Assembly (NCBI GenBank): GCA_964505265.1
Contig: CAZDGN010000003.1
Span: 65,260-129,259 of the forward strand
Reading direction: 5' to 3'
Source: CAILUF01 sp964505265
GTDB taxonomy: Bacteria; Pseudomonadota; Alphaproteobacteria; Rickettsiales; UBA1997
Length of the DNA stretch: 64,000 nucleotides
Below are positions 26,450 to 35,291 of the stretch, one piece after another. The translations under genes and the position numbers were made by a program. Each line of letters opens with the position of its first letter. Position 1 is the first letter of the stretch. The notes under the pieces were generated by a model, which made no database searches, had not been told where the DNA came from, and saw nothing but the letters and a program-made list of their open reading frames with translations.

Positions 26450-27520
26450 TCAATTAATTTTAATCTTAAAAATTTCTGCTAAATTTCTTTCTAATGTTTT
26501 AAAAGAATATCTTAAATCTAGTCGGGCAAAGGCACTATGAATCATATCACTTGAAGCCTTATCATCACCGATAATTTTCTCTACATTTTTAGCAATATTA
26601 TCAGGAATTGAATCTGGATTTTCTAAGTCTACTAGCAATCCGTCAATATTATCTCGCAAAATCTCGAGCGGACCATCGCATTTCGTAGCAATAATTGGCT
26701 TAAAATTTTTCATAGCCTCCAAAATTACCAAGCCAAATGTTTCAATGCGCGAAGGTAAAATAAAAATATCAATTTTTTCATAAAAATCGCTTTTATTATG
26801 CACCCAGCCCAAAAAAATAACTTCATTTTCCAAATTTAAAGACCGCACTAAACTCTTTAAATTAAATATTTCTTCGCCATCTCCCGCAATATATAAACGA
26901 AATTTTTTTTGCGGGATTTTCTCTTTTAAAATTTTTAGGGCTTTAATTGCAAAATCAAATCCTTTAATTTTGATACCTCGACCAATTACTCCCAAATTAA
27001 TAATTTCCTTATTGGCAAAATCAGTATTTGGAAATTCAACAATATTTGGCACCTCAATGCCATTATATAAAATTAAGCTATTTTCTGGAGTTCTTTTTAA
27101 ATCAATTGTCTTAAAAAATATTTCTTTATTAATCGATAAAATCAAATCGGCACAAAGCGATCTCTTGACATTATTACTATGATTAACCGCTACCAGAATT
27201 ATAATTTTTCCAGAAATTTTTTTAATGGCCTTATTTGCTAAAACCATTGCCCTTCCTGCGTGAGCGATAATAATATCAATTTGATTTTTGATAAGAAATT
27301 TTTTGATTTTTTCAACCGCAAAAATATCGTGATAACCAAAATTATTGGAAATTTTCAAAATTTCTTGGCTATTATCTTCTAATTGATTAGCGTAAGGAGC
27401 ATTATTTTTTATTATCGAAAAATTTTGATGACCAATTTTTTTTAAGATACGAACATAATCAACAAAAACCTGTTCGGCACCGCCATTTTGGCTGGTTAAG
27501 ATTATATGTGCTATTCTCAT
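26450..27520 (-). CDS. GT4-family glycosyltransferase
   Basis: A 356-residue GT-B fold glycosyltransferase using a nucleotide sugar. The N-domain begins RIAHIILTSQNGGAEQVF with the glycine-rich acceptor loop. The C-domain has GRGIKIKGFDFAIKAL, LYIAGDGEE and the donor-site EX7E motif in SRIETFGLVILEAM. The substrate cannot be read from the sequence. LPS or other surface glycan assembly is likely given kdsA and the membrane glycosyltransferase-like proteins near 50 kb. The gene is convergent with polA (3-nt gap). Confidence 0.85.
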   Translation of the reverse strand: MRIAHIILTSQNGGAEQVFVDYVRILKKIGHQNFSIIKNNAPYANQLEDNSQEILKISNNFGYHDIFAVEKIKKFLIKNQIDIIIAHAGRAMVLANKAIKKISGKIIILVAVNHSNNVKRSLCADLILSINKEIFFKTIDLKRTPENSLILYNGIEVPNIVEFPNTDFANKEIINLGVIGRGIKIKGFDFAIKALKILKEKIPQKKFRLYIAGDGEEIFNLKSLVRSLNLENEVIFLGWVHNKSDFYEKIDIFILPSRIETFGLVILEAMKNFKPIIATKCDGPLEILRDNIDGLLVDLENPDSIPDNIAKNVEKIIGDDKASSDMIHSAFARLDLRYSFKTLERNLAEIFKIKIN

Positions 27521-27630
27521 TATTAGCGGTTTTTATAGTTACAAAAGATTTTTTTAAGTTGCTTTGACAAAATAAAAAAAAAGTTAAAAATAAATTTGAC
27601 ATAGTTAACCATAAATTTAAAATTATACAA

Positions 27631-28377
27631 ATGAAATTATCAAAAAGAAAATTTGTTAAAGCCATTGCCTTGTCTCCGATTTTACTTTTAAGTGGAGTCG
27701 GACTTGGTCTTGTTGGTTGCAAAACCAATGTTTTAGCAAGCAAAACCATTATAAATAAAAACAAAATTGGAGGAACCAAAATGCCATTCGAACTACCAAC
27801 CTTACCTTATGCAAAAAATGCATTGGCACCTTACATTACTGAAAACACCATAAATTACCATTATGGCAAACATCACCAAGCCTATGTAACTAATTTAAAT
27901 AATCTTATTGCTGGCACTGATTTGGCAAATAAATCTCTCGAAGAAATTATCAAAATTTCTGTCTCTGACAAAACTAAAGCAGGAATTTTTAATAATTCAG
28001 CTCAAGTTTGGAATCACACATTTTATTGGCATTCCATGAAACCAAATGGCGGTGGCAAGCCAACTGGCGAAGTTTTAAAAAAGATTGAGCAAGATTTTGG
28101 TTCATTCGAAAATTTCGTAACCGAATTCAAAAATGCTGGTGCCACTCAATTTGGATCGGGTTGGGCTTGGTTAGTTTTAGATGCTGGCAAATTAAAAGTC
28201 GTCAAAACTGGCAATGCTGAAACGCCATTAACTACTTCCGCCAAACCTTTAATGACTATGGATGTTTGGGAGCATGCTTATTACTTAGATTATCAAAATG
28301 CTCGCCCTTCTTATATCGACACTTTCCTAAATCATTTAGTTAATTGGGATTTTGTTTTAGAAAATATGAAAAAATAA
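27631..28377 (+). CDS. sodB: Fe-type superoxide dismutase with optional export signal
   Basis: From ATG 27631 the product is 248 residues: a 50-residue extension followed by a complete SodB. The extension has a basic start with a KRKFVKA motif (Tat-like, but Lys-Arg), a hydrophobic core and a possible lipobox LVGC at residue 30. The SOD domain starts MPFELPTLPYAKNALAPYI and carries the metal ligands in YHYGKHH, VWNHTFYW and DVWEHAYYLDY. The second ATG at 27781 has a strong Shine-Dalgarno sequence and would yield the normal 198-residue cytosolic enzyme. Both an exported and a cytosolic form may be made. The metal type (Fe rather than Mn) is judged from overall resemblance. Confidence 0.88.
   Translation: MKLSKRKFVKAIALSPILLLSGVGLGLVGCKTNVLASKTIINKNKIGGTKMPFELPTLPYAKNALAPYITENTINYHYGKHHQAYVTNLNNLIAGTDLANKSLEEIIKISVSDKTKAGIFNNSAQVWNHTFYWHSMKPNGGGKPTGEVLKKIEQDFGSFENFVTEFKNAGATQFGSGWAWLVLDAGKLKVVKTGNAETPLTTSAKPLMTMDVWEHAYYLDYQNARPSYIDTFLNHLVNWDFVLENMKK
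27769..27773 (+). promoter_or_regulatory. internal Shine-Dalgarno sequence for the short SodB form
   Basis: GGAGG seven bases before ATG 27781, inside the extended sodB frame. Most starts in this window lack a recognisable Shine-Dalgarno sequence, so this one strongly favours initiation at 27781, exactly where homologous SodB proteins begin. Confidence 0.8.
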
Positions 28378-28379
28378 CT

Positions 28380-28967
28380 ATGAGAAAAGCAGAAGTTAAT
28401 CGCAACACTAAAGAAACCAAAATTAATATTGAAATTAACCTTGATGGAACGGGTCAATATCATATCAACACTGGAATCGGTTTTTTTAACCATATGCTTG
28501 AACAACTATCTCATCATAGCCTTATCGACATAAGGCTTGAGGCCATTGGCGACTTACACATTGATTTTCACCATACCGTTGAAGATTGTGCAATCGCTCT
28601 TGGTGAAGCCATCAAAATCGCTCTTGCCGATAAAATTGGCATCACTCGCTTCGGACATTCTTATGTTCCAATGGACGAAACTTTAACCAGATGTGTTCTA
28701 GATTTATCTGGCAGATCTTATCCAATTTTTAATGTAAATTTTTTGCGAGACAAAATCGGCGAAATTGACACTGAATTATTTCGTGAATTTTTCTTTGCAA
28801 TTGCCAATGCTATAGGTTGCAATTTGCACCTAGAAAATCTTTATGGCACCAATAATCATCATATTATCGAATCTTGTTTTAAAGCTTTTGCTCGAAGCCT
28901 TCGCCAAGCAATAACTATTGATGATCGTAAAAAAAATGCAATAAATTCAACTAAAGGCACACTTTAA
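28380..28967 (+). CDS. hisB: imidazoleglycerol-phosphate dehydratase
   Basis: HisB dehydrates imidazole glycerol phosphate in histidine synthesis. The 195-residue monofunctional form has both manganese-binding repeats, HHTVEDCAIALGEA and NNHHIIESCFKAFAR, together with the opening GTGQYHINTGIGFFNHML. The start is set at ATG 28380, two bases after the sodB stop; an upstream in-frame TTG or similar would overlap sodB. Its stop abuts the nagZ ATG. No other his gene is in the window, so whether the pathway is complete cannot be judged here. Confidence 0.95.
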   Translation: MRKAEVNRNTKETKINIEINLDGTGQYHINTGIGFFNHMLEQLSHHSLIDIRLEAIGDLHIDFHHTVEDCAIALGEAIKIALADKIGITRFGHSYVPMDETLTRCVLDLSGRSYPIFNVNFLRDKIGEIDTELFREFFFAIANAIGCNLHLENLYGTNNHHIIESCFKAFARSLRQAITIDDRKKNAINSTKGTL

Positions 28968-29930
28968 ATGCAATCAATTCTTCAAGAAATAGCTAATAAC
29001 AAAAAAATCTTTAAACCCGTAATTTATGGCATCAGGGGCACTGAAATTAGCGATGAAGAAAAATCTTTTTTTTCTAAAAATTCTGCAATAGGCTTTATTT
29101 TGTTTGCCCGAAATATCGTTGACAAACCTCAACTTAAAAAACTCACCGCCTCACTTCGTGAATTGATGGATGGAGAGGTTTTAATTTTAATTGACCAAGA
29201 AGGCGGAAGAGTTGCTAGGCTTCGCCCGCCCCATTTTAACAGCTATCCAGCTGGTAAATTCTTTGCCGATTTATATTTACAAAATCCTGATTTAGCTTGC
29301 CAAAAGCTTTTTGAAAATTATCAAAATATTGCCTCAGAATTAATCGAAGTTGGCATCAATGTAAATTGCGCTCCAGTGCTTGATGTATTAACTCCAATTA
29401 CTCACGAAGTAATTGGCGATAGAGCTTTTGGCGACAATCCAAAACAAGTGACTAAACTTGGGCTTGAAGTATGTAAAGCACTACTTTCTAAAAATGTTTT
29501 TCCAGTCATTAAACATATTCCAGGTCATGGCAAAGGTGCCTGTGATAGCCATCTTGATTTACCAATTGTTGATGATGATTTCGACAAATTAAATTCTCAA
29601 GATTTTACTCCTTTTAAAGAACTTAAGGATCAAAAATTTGCAATGACAGCACATATTTTATATAGCGCGATTGATTCTAAAAATTGTGGAACAATTTCTG
29701 CTAATGTTATTGATTTAATTCGCCATGAAATTGGTTTTAAAAATATTTTAATGACCGATGATTTATCGATGAAGGCTCTAAAAAATTCCCTTGGTCAAAA
29801 TACTATAAACGCCCTTAAAGCTGGTTGTGATTTAATTTTACATTGCAATGGCGAAATGTCAGAAATGCTTGAAATCAATGCAAACTTACCAAAAATTTCC
29901 GATGATTTTTGGCAAAAATTTGTAAAATAA
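28968..29930 (+). CDS. nagZ: beta-N-acetylhexosaminidase (GH3)
   Basis: NagZ removes GlcNAc from anhydromuropeptides in the cytosol during peptidoglycan recycling. The 320-residue GH3 protein has IDQEGGRVARLRPP, the signature KHIPGHGKGACDSHLDLP with the catalytic His-containing loop, and the nucleophile Asp in LMTDDLSMKAL. No signal peptide is present, consistent with cytosolic recycling. It starts directly after the hisB stop and is 17 nt before rnd. In many alphaproteobacteria nagZ sits near scpA/scpB; here it does not. Confidence 0.92.
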   Translation: MQSILQEIANNKKIFKPVIYGIRGTEISDEEKSFFSKNSAIGFILFARNIVDKPQLKKLTASLRELMDGEVLILIDQEGGRVARLRPPHFNSYPAGKFFADLYLQNPDLACQKLFENYQNIASELIEVGINVNCAPVLDVLTPITHEVIGDRAFGDNPKQVTKLGLEVCKALLSKNVFPVIKHIPGHGKGACDSHLDLPIVDDDFDKLNSQDFTPFKELKDQKFAMTAHILYSAIDSKNCGTISANVIDLIRHEIGFKNILMTDDLSMKALKNSLGQNTINALKAGCDLILHCNGEMSEMLEINANLPKISDDFWQKFVK

Positions 29931-29947
29931 TTAAACTTAATTAACCG

Positions 29948-30562
29948 ATGACCAATTTTTTATATCAAAATGATTTGCCAAATAATCTGATTTTTTCAAG
30001 CAACTCAATCGCTATTGATACCGAGGCAATGGGCTTAAATATTGGCAGAGACCGCTTATGTTTAATTCAGATTTCAACGGGTGATGGTAATTGTCATTTA
30101 GTTAAATTTTCGCAAAATAACTTTCAAGCACCAAATCTAAAAAAACTTCTTACCAACGAAAAAATACTTAAAATTTTTCATTATGGACGATTTGATTTAG
30201 CCATTTTAAAATATCATCTACAAATCGACATCAAAAATATTTACTGTACCAAAATTGCTTCAAAGCTGGTTCGCACCTACACTGATTCTCACGGCTTAAA
30301 AACTATTTGCGAAGAACTGCTTGGAGTCGAAATTTCAAAAAAACAACAATCATCGGATTGGGGTAATAAGGAAATTTCTGACAAACAAATTGATTATGCC
30401 TCCTCTGATGTTCTTTATCTTCATGCTCTTAAAGAAAAATTAGATGCGATGTTAATTCGTGAAAATCGTATGGAGTTGTTTAAATCTTGTGTTGAATTCT
30501 TGCCGATTCGAGTAGATTTAGATTTGGCTGGGTTTGCCAATGTTGATATTTTTTCTCATTAG
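29948..30562 (+). CDS. rnd: ribonuclease D-like 3'-5' exonuclease
   Basis: A 204-residue DEDDy exonuclease. ExoI is AIDTEAMGL (Asp and Glu), ExoII is FHYGRFDLAIL (Asp) and ExoIII is YASSDVLYLHAL (Tyr and Asp). The protein holds only the catalytic domain, without HRDC domains, as in the short alphaproteobacterial RNase D. It probably trims tRNA or other stable RNA 3' ends. The three genes hisB, nagZ and rnd are closely spaced and likely one operon with sodB. Confidence 0.88.
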   Translation: MTNFLYQNDLPNNLIFSSNSIAIDTEAMGLNIGRDRLCLIQISTGDGNCHLVKFSQNNFQAPNLKKLLTNEKILKIFHYGRFDLAILKYHLQIDIKNIYCTKIASKLVRTYTDSHGLKTICEELLGVEISKKQQSSDWGNKEISDKQIDYASSDVLYLHALKEKLDAMLIRENRMELFKSCVEFLPIRVDLDLAGFANVDIFSH

Positions 30563-30628
30563 GATTTATTTTAAAAACCGAGCCGAACCCCTCCAAAAGA
30601 AACTCTTTTCTAGGGCTGGCAATCAGTT

Positions 30629-32167
30629 TTAACCTCTTTTATTAATAAAAACAATATCAGCAGTTTGTGTTTCAGAAGTAATAGTGCTAGGAGGTGATAA
30701 TTTTCTATCTTTATTCTTACTAAAAAATTTGCCTATGAAACTCAAAAAACTAATGCAAGATGGCGTTGATTTTGAATCCTCTTCTATGAAATCTATAACT
30801 TGCTTTTCCTCTTTAGGTCTTTTTTTGACTTTGCTAGAAAAATGTTTTTTGGCATATTCGATTCTTTCAAAACAAACTTCCTGAATTGCCTCAAACAAAT
30901 CTCTTTTATATCCTTCTATTTTCGGAGTCATTTTTTTAATTTCTGGCATAGCTATTTCAAGTTCTTCAAGAGCCAATTTCGATAATGTATCTTTATATTC
31001 TTTGTAGTTTTCATAACCTTTACCAGCAGGTTTTTGATTATCACCATCCCAGATAAATTCTTGTGATGGATCTTTTAATTTTAATATTGCACATGCTAAA
31101 ATATTAGCACTTTTCATTGAACAATTTCCCCTTTTTTGTTCCGCTCTTGGCATTTCATAAGTTATCGATGAAATTGAGTTTTCTTCCAAACCCTTAAATT
31201 TAAAATTTTCTGCAGATATTTTATTATATAAATCTTCAATTTGTAATTTTTCAGAATTTTCTTTTATAAATTTATCCGCAAATTCAGCCGAAAAATCAAT
31301 TGGGTTTGCAAGTTCATAATTAGTAATTGAATTTATATGTGTAAGAGACTTATCTATGGCTTGTTGATTAGAAACTTTATTTCCATCACAATAGCCAATT
31401 TTAGTTAACTGATTATGTGCATTAATATGAAAAATAAAATAAGAAGAATGTCCTCTTAATTTAGATTCTCTTAAAAATAATTTATTGCCTTCACTTAATT
31501 CAATTGCCTGATCACTATTAATCTTAATCATCATTTCTGCATAAATATCTGGCAATGGATTTTCAGGTAATTCTTGCTTAATTTTAGAATTATGATGCAT
31601 AAATAAATTTCTTTTCTCATCTTCAAAGAGCCCAAAATTATTTGAATTTGCTAATAGTGATAAAATTTGGAAATTTGTTTTAGCATCGCAAAGTATCTTA
31701 AAATTTTCATCTATTTTAACATCATCATTAGCAAAAAATATTTTTTTTGATTTTTCTACCTCGGATTGATCTATTGAAATGATTTTTTTAAATAATTGTG
31801 ATTTAATTTTCATATCCTTATCCTGAATAAATTTTTTTCTATCATCAGGCTTCAAAATATCTAAAATTTCATAAGGAAAATTAACCACACCATATCGATA
31901 ATCATCATAAAAATCCTTAATAAATTTTAATTTATGGTCATAAGAATTTATTGAATTTAAAAATTCGTGCAATTGATTATTTCTGTATTTAAAAAAACCA
32001 ATATCATCCAAATAATTTTTGCCTAGAGTTTTTATTAATTCAATTCTGGCTTCATCGCTTTGAAGAGATTTTAGAAATTCCTTAAATTCTTTTATGTTTT
32101 CTTCTTTAAAAAAAATTTTATCAAATTCTTCAATTTGCTTTGCTGAAATTAAGGGCTCTTTTTTCAT
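30629..32167 (-). CDS. hypothetical 512-residue protein, possible secreted effector
   Basis: A charged, helical protein without signal peptide or membrane segment. The N-terminal 190 residues are Lys/Asp/Phe-rich. Residues about 225-260 contain LRGHSSYFIFHINAHNQ and GYCDGN. Residues about 330-350 contain EQKRGNCSMKSANILACAIL, which recalls the Cys motif of papain-like effector peptidases of intracellular bacteria. The order of Cys and His is not the classical one, so enzymatic activity is unproven. The tail after residue 455 is Ser/Thr/Lys-rich and flexible, as in type IV substrates. It is divergent from virD4, with 154 nt between them. Confidence 0.6.
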   Translation of the reverse strand: MKKEPLISAKQIEEFDKIFFKEENIKEFKEFLKSLQSDEARIELIKTLGKNYLDDIGFFKYRNNQLHEFLNSINSYDHKLKFIKDFYDDYRYGVVNFPYEILDILKPDDRKKFIQDKDMKIKSQLFKKIISIDQSEVEKSKKIFFANDDVKIDENFKILCDAKTNFQILSLLANSNNFGLFEDEKRNLFMHHNSKIKQELPENPLPDIYAEMMIKINSDQAIELSEGNKLFLRESKLRGHSSYFIFHINAHNQLTKIGYCDGNKVSNQQAIDKSLTHINSITNYELANPIDFSAEFADKFIKENSEKLQIEDLYNKISAENFKFKGLEENSISSITYEMPRAEQKRGNCSMKSANILACAILKLKDPSQEFIWDGDNQKPAGKGYENYKEYKDTLSKLALEELEIAMPEIKKMTPKIEGYKRDLFEAIQEVCFERIEYAKKHFSSKVKKRPKEEKQVIDFIEEDSKSTPSCISFLSFIGKFFSKNKDRKLSPPSTITSETQTADIVFINKRG

Positions 32168-32247
32168 TTAAATTAATTTATGATTTTAATATTATAAATA
32201 GTTAGTTTTTACATTAGATTAACATTTGAAAATTTTAAAAAAAATAA

Positions 32248-32276
32248 TTGATTTGGTAATTAAATTTTCTTATAAA
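32248..32276 (+). promoter_or_regulatory. candidate promoter for virD4
   Basis: TTGATT at 32248-32253, 17-nt spacer, TATAAA at 32271-32276, predicting a start about 40 nt before the virD4 ATG. Four of six and five of six consensus bases match with ideal spacing; chance occurrence in AT-rich DNA is possible. Confidence 0.4.
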
Positions 32277-32321
32277 TAATGATGTAATTTGAAACCAAAT
32301 TTAATTTTAATTTAATAATCA

Positions 32322-34127
32322 ATGTCTAGTAGTGTTGCCGATAATCCATTTCAAAGAAATTTGCGTAACTTCTCTACTATTGGCGCCATCTTGCTTATAT
32401 TGATAATTATTTGCTATTACATTTCGGGTATTTTGCTGTTATTTGGCACCTCCAAATCTTATGCCACCATCAATAGTTTTTTTTCAAAAGATATTATTCA
32501 GCAATTCATAACTATTCACAAAAATTTTATATTTTATTGGGGATATTATTTTAAAAATCGATCGGTCTTGACCTTCTCCAGTGGCAATGGCTTCATAATG
32601 AAATTATGGTTTGCTACAATTTTACCTTATGGTTTTTTACTCGCATTAATCTGGATTTTTCGGGCTCCGATTATGGATTGGCGACCCTTTAAGAAGCCAG
32701 AATCAATCCACGGCGATGCTCACTGGGCAACCGATGCCGAAATTAAAAAAATGGGCTTGAGAGCAAAAACTGGGGTATTGCTTGGCAAATCAAGAAACGA
32801 ATTACTTGTTGCCGAAGGTTATCAACATATTTTATTATTTGCACCAACGGGTTCTGGTAAAGGTGTGGGCTTCGTTATTCCAAATTTATTATTTTGGACT
32901 GATTCAGTGATTGTTCACGATATTAAACTTGAAAACTATGAACTAACATCGGGTTGGCGTAAAAAAAATTTGAAACAAAAAGTTTTTTTATGGAACCCAG
33001 CAGACCCAGATGGAATTAGCCATTGTTATAATCCAATGGATTGGATTAGCACCAAACCCGGACAAATGGTCGATGATGTGCAAAAAATTTGCAACTTTTT
33101 ACTTCCCGAACAAGAATTTTGGCAAAATGAGGCTCGCTCGCTTTTAGCTGGAGTAATGCTTTATCTAGTTGCTGCCGAAGATCGCCCCTGCACCCTTGGT
33201 GAAGTTGTTCGCACCCTTAGAAATGATGATGTGGTTTACAATTTAGCGGTGGTTCTTGATACTATGGGCAAAAAAATTCACCCTGTTTCTTATATGAATT
33301 TGGCTTCTTATCTTCAAAAGCCAGATAAAGAGCGTGGCTCCGTTACATCGACCGCTAACTCATCGCTTGAACTTTGGGCCAACCCTTTGATTGACACCAC
33401 CACGGCCACTTCAGATTTCAATTTACATGAACTAAAAATTTCACCTCACACCGTTTATGTTGGCTTAACTCCAGATAATATTTCTCGACTTAAGCCATTA
33501 ATGGGTATGTTTTATCAACAAGCTGCATCTTTCTTTACGGCAAAAATGCCTCGACCAAATGAAAAATTTGGAGTTCTAATGATGATGGACGAGTTCCCAA
33601 CTCTAGGTAAAATGGAGCAATTTTTAGCTGGTATCGCCTATTTTCGCGGTTATCGAGTTAGACTTTTTTTAATCATTCAAGACACTGAACAGCTCAAAGG
33701 TATTTACGAAGAAAGTGGAATGAACTCATTTTTATCAAACTCTACATATCGTATAACTTTTGCCGCCAACAATATGGAAACTGCAAATTTAATTTCGCAA
33801 TTAGTTGGCAACAAAACCGCAACACAAATTTCATATAACAAACCTAAATATCTCGATCTCAATCCGGGAGCTCGTTCTCTGCATGTTTCCGATGTGCAAA
33901 GAGCATTAATATTGCCACAAGAAGTAATTCAACTTCCGCGAGATGAGCAAATACTTCTAATCGAATCGCAACCACCAGTTCGCTGTAAAAAAATTACCTA
34001 CTATAATGATAAATTTTTTACTACCCGCTTATTACCAAAAATTAAAATACCTCAACAAGAGCCATATATGCCTGATCACGAGGCTTTGAAAGCCAAGCGT
34101 GCTGAAAATAATCCTCCACCAAATTAA
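32322..34127 (+). CDS. virD4: type IV secretion coupling ATPase VirD4/TraG
   Basis: A 601-residue inner-membrane ATPase that recruits substrates to the type IV secretion channel. Two N-terminal transmembrane segments (about 17-43 and 88-112) precede the RecA-like domain. Walker A is APTGSGKGVGFVIPNLL, Walker B is FGVLMMMDEFPTLGKM, and there is an additional conserved SVIVHDIKLENYELTSGWR. It resembles the rvhD4 protein of Rickettsiales. No virB genes adjoin it here, although rvhB8-B11 usually precede it. It is followed directly by aroE (1-nt gap). Confidence 0.93.
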   Translation: MSSSVADNPFQRNLRNFSTIGAILLILIIICYYISGILLLFGTSKSYATINSFFSKDIIQQFITIHKNFIFYWGYYFKNRSVLTFSSGNGFIMKLWFATILPYGFLLALIWIFRAPIMDWRPFKKPESIHGDAHWATDAEIKKMGLRAKTGVLLGKSRNELLVAEGYQHILLFAPTGSGKGVGFVIPNLLFWTDSVIVHDIKLENYELTSGWRKKNLKQKVFLWNPADPDGISHCYNPMDWISTKPGQMVDDVQKICNFLLPEQEFWQNEARSLLAGVMLYLVAAEDRPCTLGEVVRTLRNDDVVYNLAVVLDTMGKKIHPVSYMNLASYLQKPDKERGSVTSTANSSLELWANPLIDTTTATSDFNLHELKISPHTVYVGLTPDNISRLKPLMGMFYQQAASFFTAKMPRPNEKFGVLMMMDEFPTLGKMEQFLAGIAYFRGYRVRLFLIIQDTEQLKGIYEESGMNSFLSNSTYRITFAANNMETANLISQLVGNKTATQISYNKPKYLDLNPGARSLHVSDVQRALILPQEVIQLPRDEQILLIESQPPVRCKKITYYNDKFFTTRLLPKIKIPQQEPYMPDHEALKAKRAENNPPPN

Positions 34128-34128
34128 A

Positions 34129-35001
34129 ATGACCAATCTAAATCAAATAATTAAAGCAGGGGTTATCGGCAACCCAATTAGTCACTCATTATCGCCAATA
34201 ATTCATAATTTTTATTTAGAAAAATATAATATCAAAGGTAATTATCATAAATACTTAATTGATATTAATAATTGTCAAGAACAAATAATAAATCTTATAA
34301 ATTCACAAGAATTATCAGGATTTAATATCACTATTCCATTTAAAGAAAAAATCCTAAATCTTTGCGATCATCTCAGTTCATCAGCCCGAAATATTGGTGC
34401 TGTTAACACCGTAAAAATAATGGAAAATGGTAAAATTTTTGGTCATAATTCTGATGCCTTTGGATTTCTAAATAATTTATGGCAAACCTTACCATATTAC
34501 AATTTTCAAAATACCATAAATTTGATAATCGGAGCCGGAGGTGCTTCAAGAGCGGTTCTTTATGCCTTAATCAACCAAAAAGTTAAACATATTTTTATCG
34601 CTAATCGCTCTTATGATAATGCAAAAAAACTTATCGATGATTTCCAAAATTTAGCCAACAGAAATAATGTAATTTTAGAATATATTGACTTTAGGGATAT
34701 AAATTCAATTTATCCAAAACTTGATTTAATGGTTAATACCAGCTCAATGGGAATGAAAAACCAGGAGCCATTAAATATTGATTTATCAAATATCAATCAA
34801 AATTGTATAATTTACGATATTGTTTATAACCCGCTATTTACAAATTTGATTTTACAAGCTAAAAAACATAATCTAAAATTTGTAACCGGAATTGGCATGT
34901 TAATTTATCAAGCTTTAATTGGCTTTGAATTATGGTTTGGCAAACAACCAGTATATGACCAAGACCTTGAAAATTTGTTAATTAAAAATTTATCTCTATG
35001 A
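34129..35001 (+). CDS. aroE: shikimate dehydrogenase (NADP+)
   Basis: AroE reduces 3-dehydroshikimate to shikimate in aromatic amino acid synthesis. The 290-residue protein has the substrate motif VIGNPISHSLSPIIHNFYL, the catalytic Lys in GFNITIPFKEKIL, Asn in GAVNTV, GHNSDAFGF and the Rossmann motif IIGAGGASRAVLYAL with NRS for the NADP phosphate. The start is ATG 34129; the upstream in-frame ATG overlaps virD4 and gives no conserved sequence. It ends in an ATGA overlap with lapA. Confidence 0.93.
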   Translation: MTNLNQIIKAGVIGNPISHSLSPIIHNFYLEKYNIKGNYHKYLIDINNCQEQIINLINSQELSGFNITIPFKEKILNLCDHLSSSARNIGAVNTVKIMENGKIFGHNSDAFGFLNNLWQTLPYYNFQNTINLIIGAGGASRAVLYALINQKVKHIFIANRSYDNAKKLIDDFQNLANRNNVILEYIDFRDINSIYPKLDLMVNTSSMGMKNQEPLNIDLSNINQNCIIYDIVYNPLFTNLILQAKKHNLKFVTGIGMLIYQALIGFELWFGKQPVYDQDLENLLIKNLSL

Positions 35002-35291
35002 AATTCTTAAAAAATTTATTTAATTCTATAAAAAGCATTTTAGTGAGTTTAATTTTAGTTTTTGTAGTAATTTTTATGATTAATAATCGCGAAATTATTA
35101 CCATAAATTTCAATCCACTTCCTTTTGACAGTATTGAAACTAGGCTTTTCGTTTTAATGTTATTTTTTTACATCCTTGGTCTTATTACTGCTATTTTAAT
35201 ATATTCAAACAGCCTAATCAAATCAACCATTCGCAACCTTAAACAAAAAAGGCAAATAAATAAATTACAACAAAAAATCAATGAAAAATAA
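34998..35291 (+). CDS. lapA: LapA-domain (DUF1049) inner membrane protein
   Basis: A 97-residue protein with two transmembrane segments (about 12-30 and 48-72) and a short basic coiled-coil tail (RNLKQKRQINKLQQKINEK). The segment VIFMINNREIITINFNPLPF is the LapA/DUF1049 pattern. LapA works with LapB in controlling LpxC and LPS assembly in enterobacteria; in alphaproteobacteria the role is less clear. It overlaps aroE by 4 nt and msrA by 11 nt. Confidence 0.7.
   Translation: MKFLKNLFNSIKSILVSLILVFVVIFMINNREIITINFNPLPFDSIETRLFVLMLFFYILGLITAILIYSNSLIKSTIRNLKQKRQINKLQQKINEK

Noticed and set aside
28344..28379. Upstream start for hisB inside sodB
   Set aside because: The extra residues are translated from the sodB end in another frame and do not match HisB; ATG 28380 fits the family and spacing.
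30563..30628. Terminator between rnd and the convergent 512-residue gene
   Set aside because: No stem with sufficient pairing and T run could be drawn in the 66 bp.
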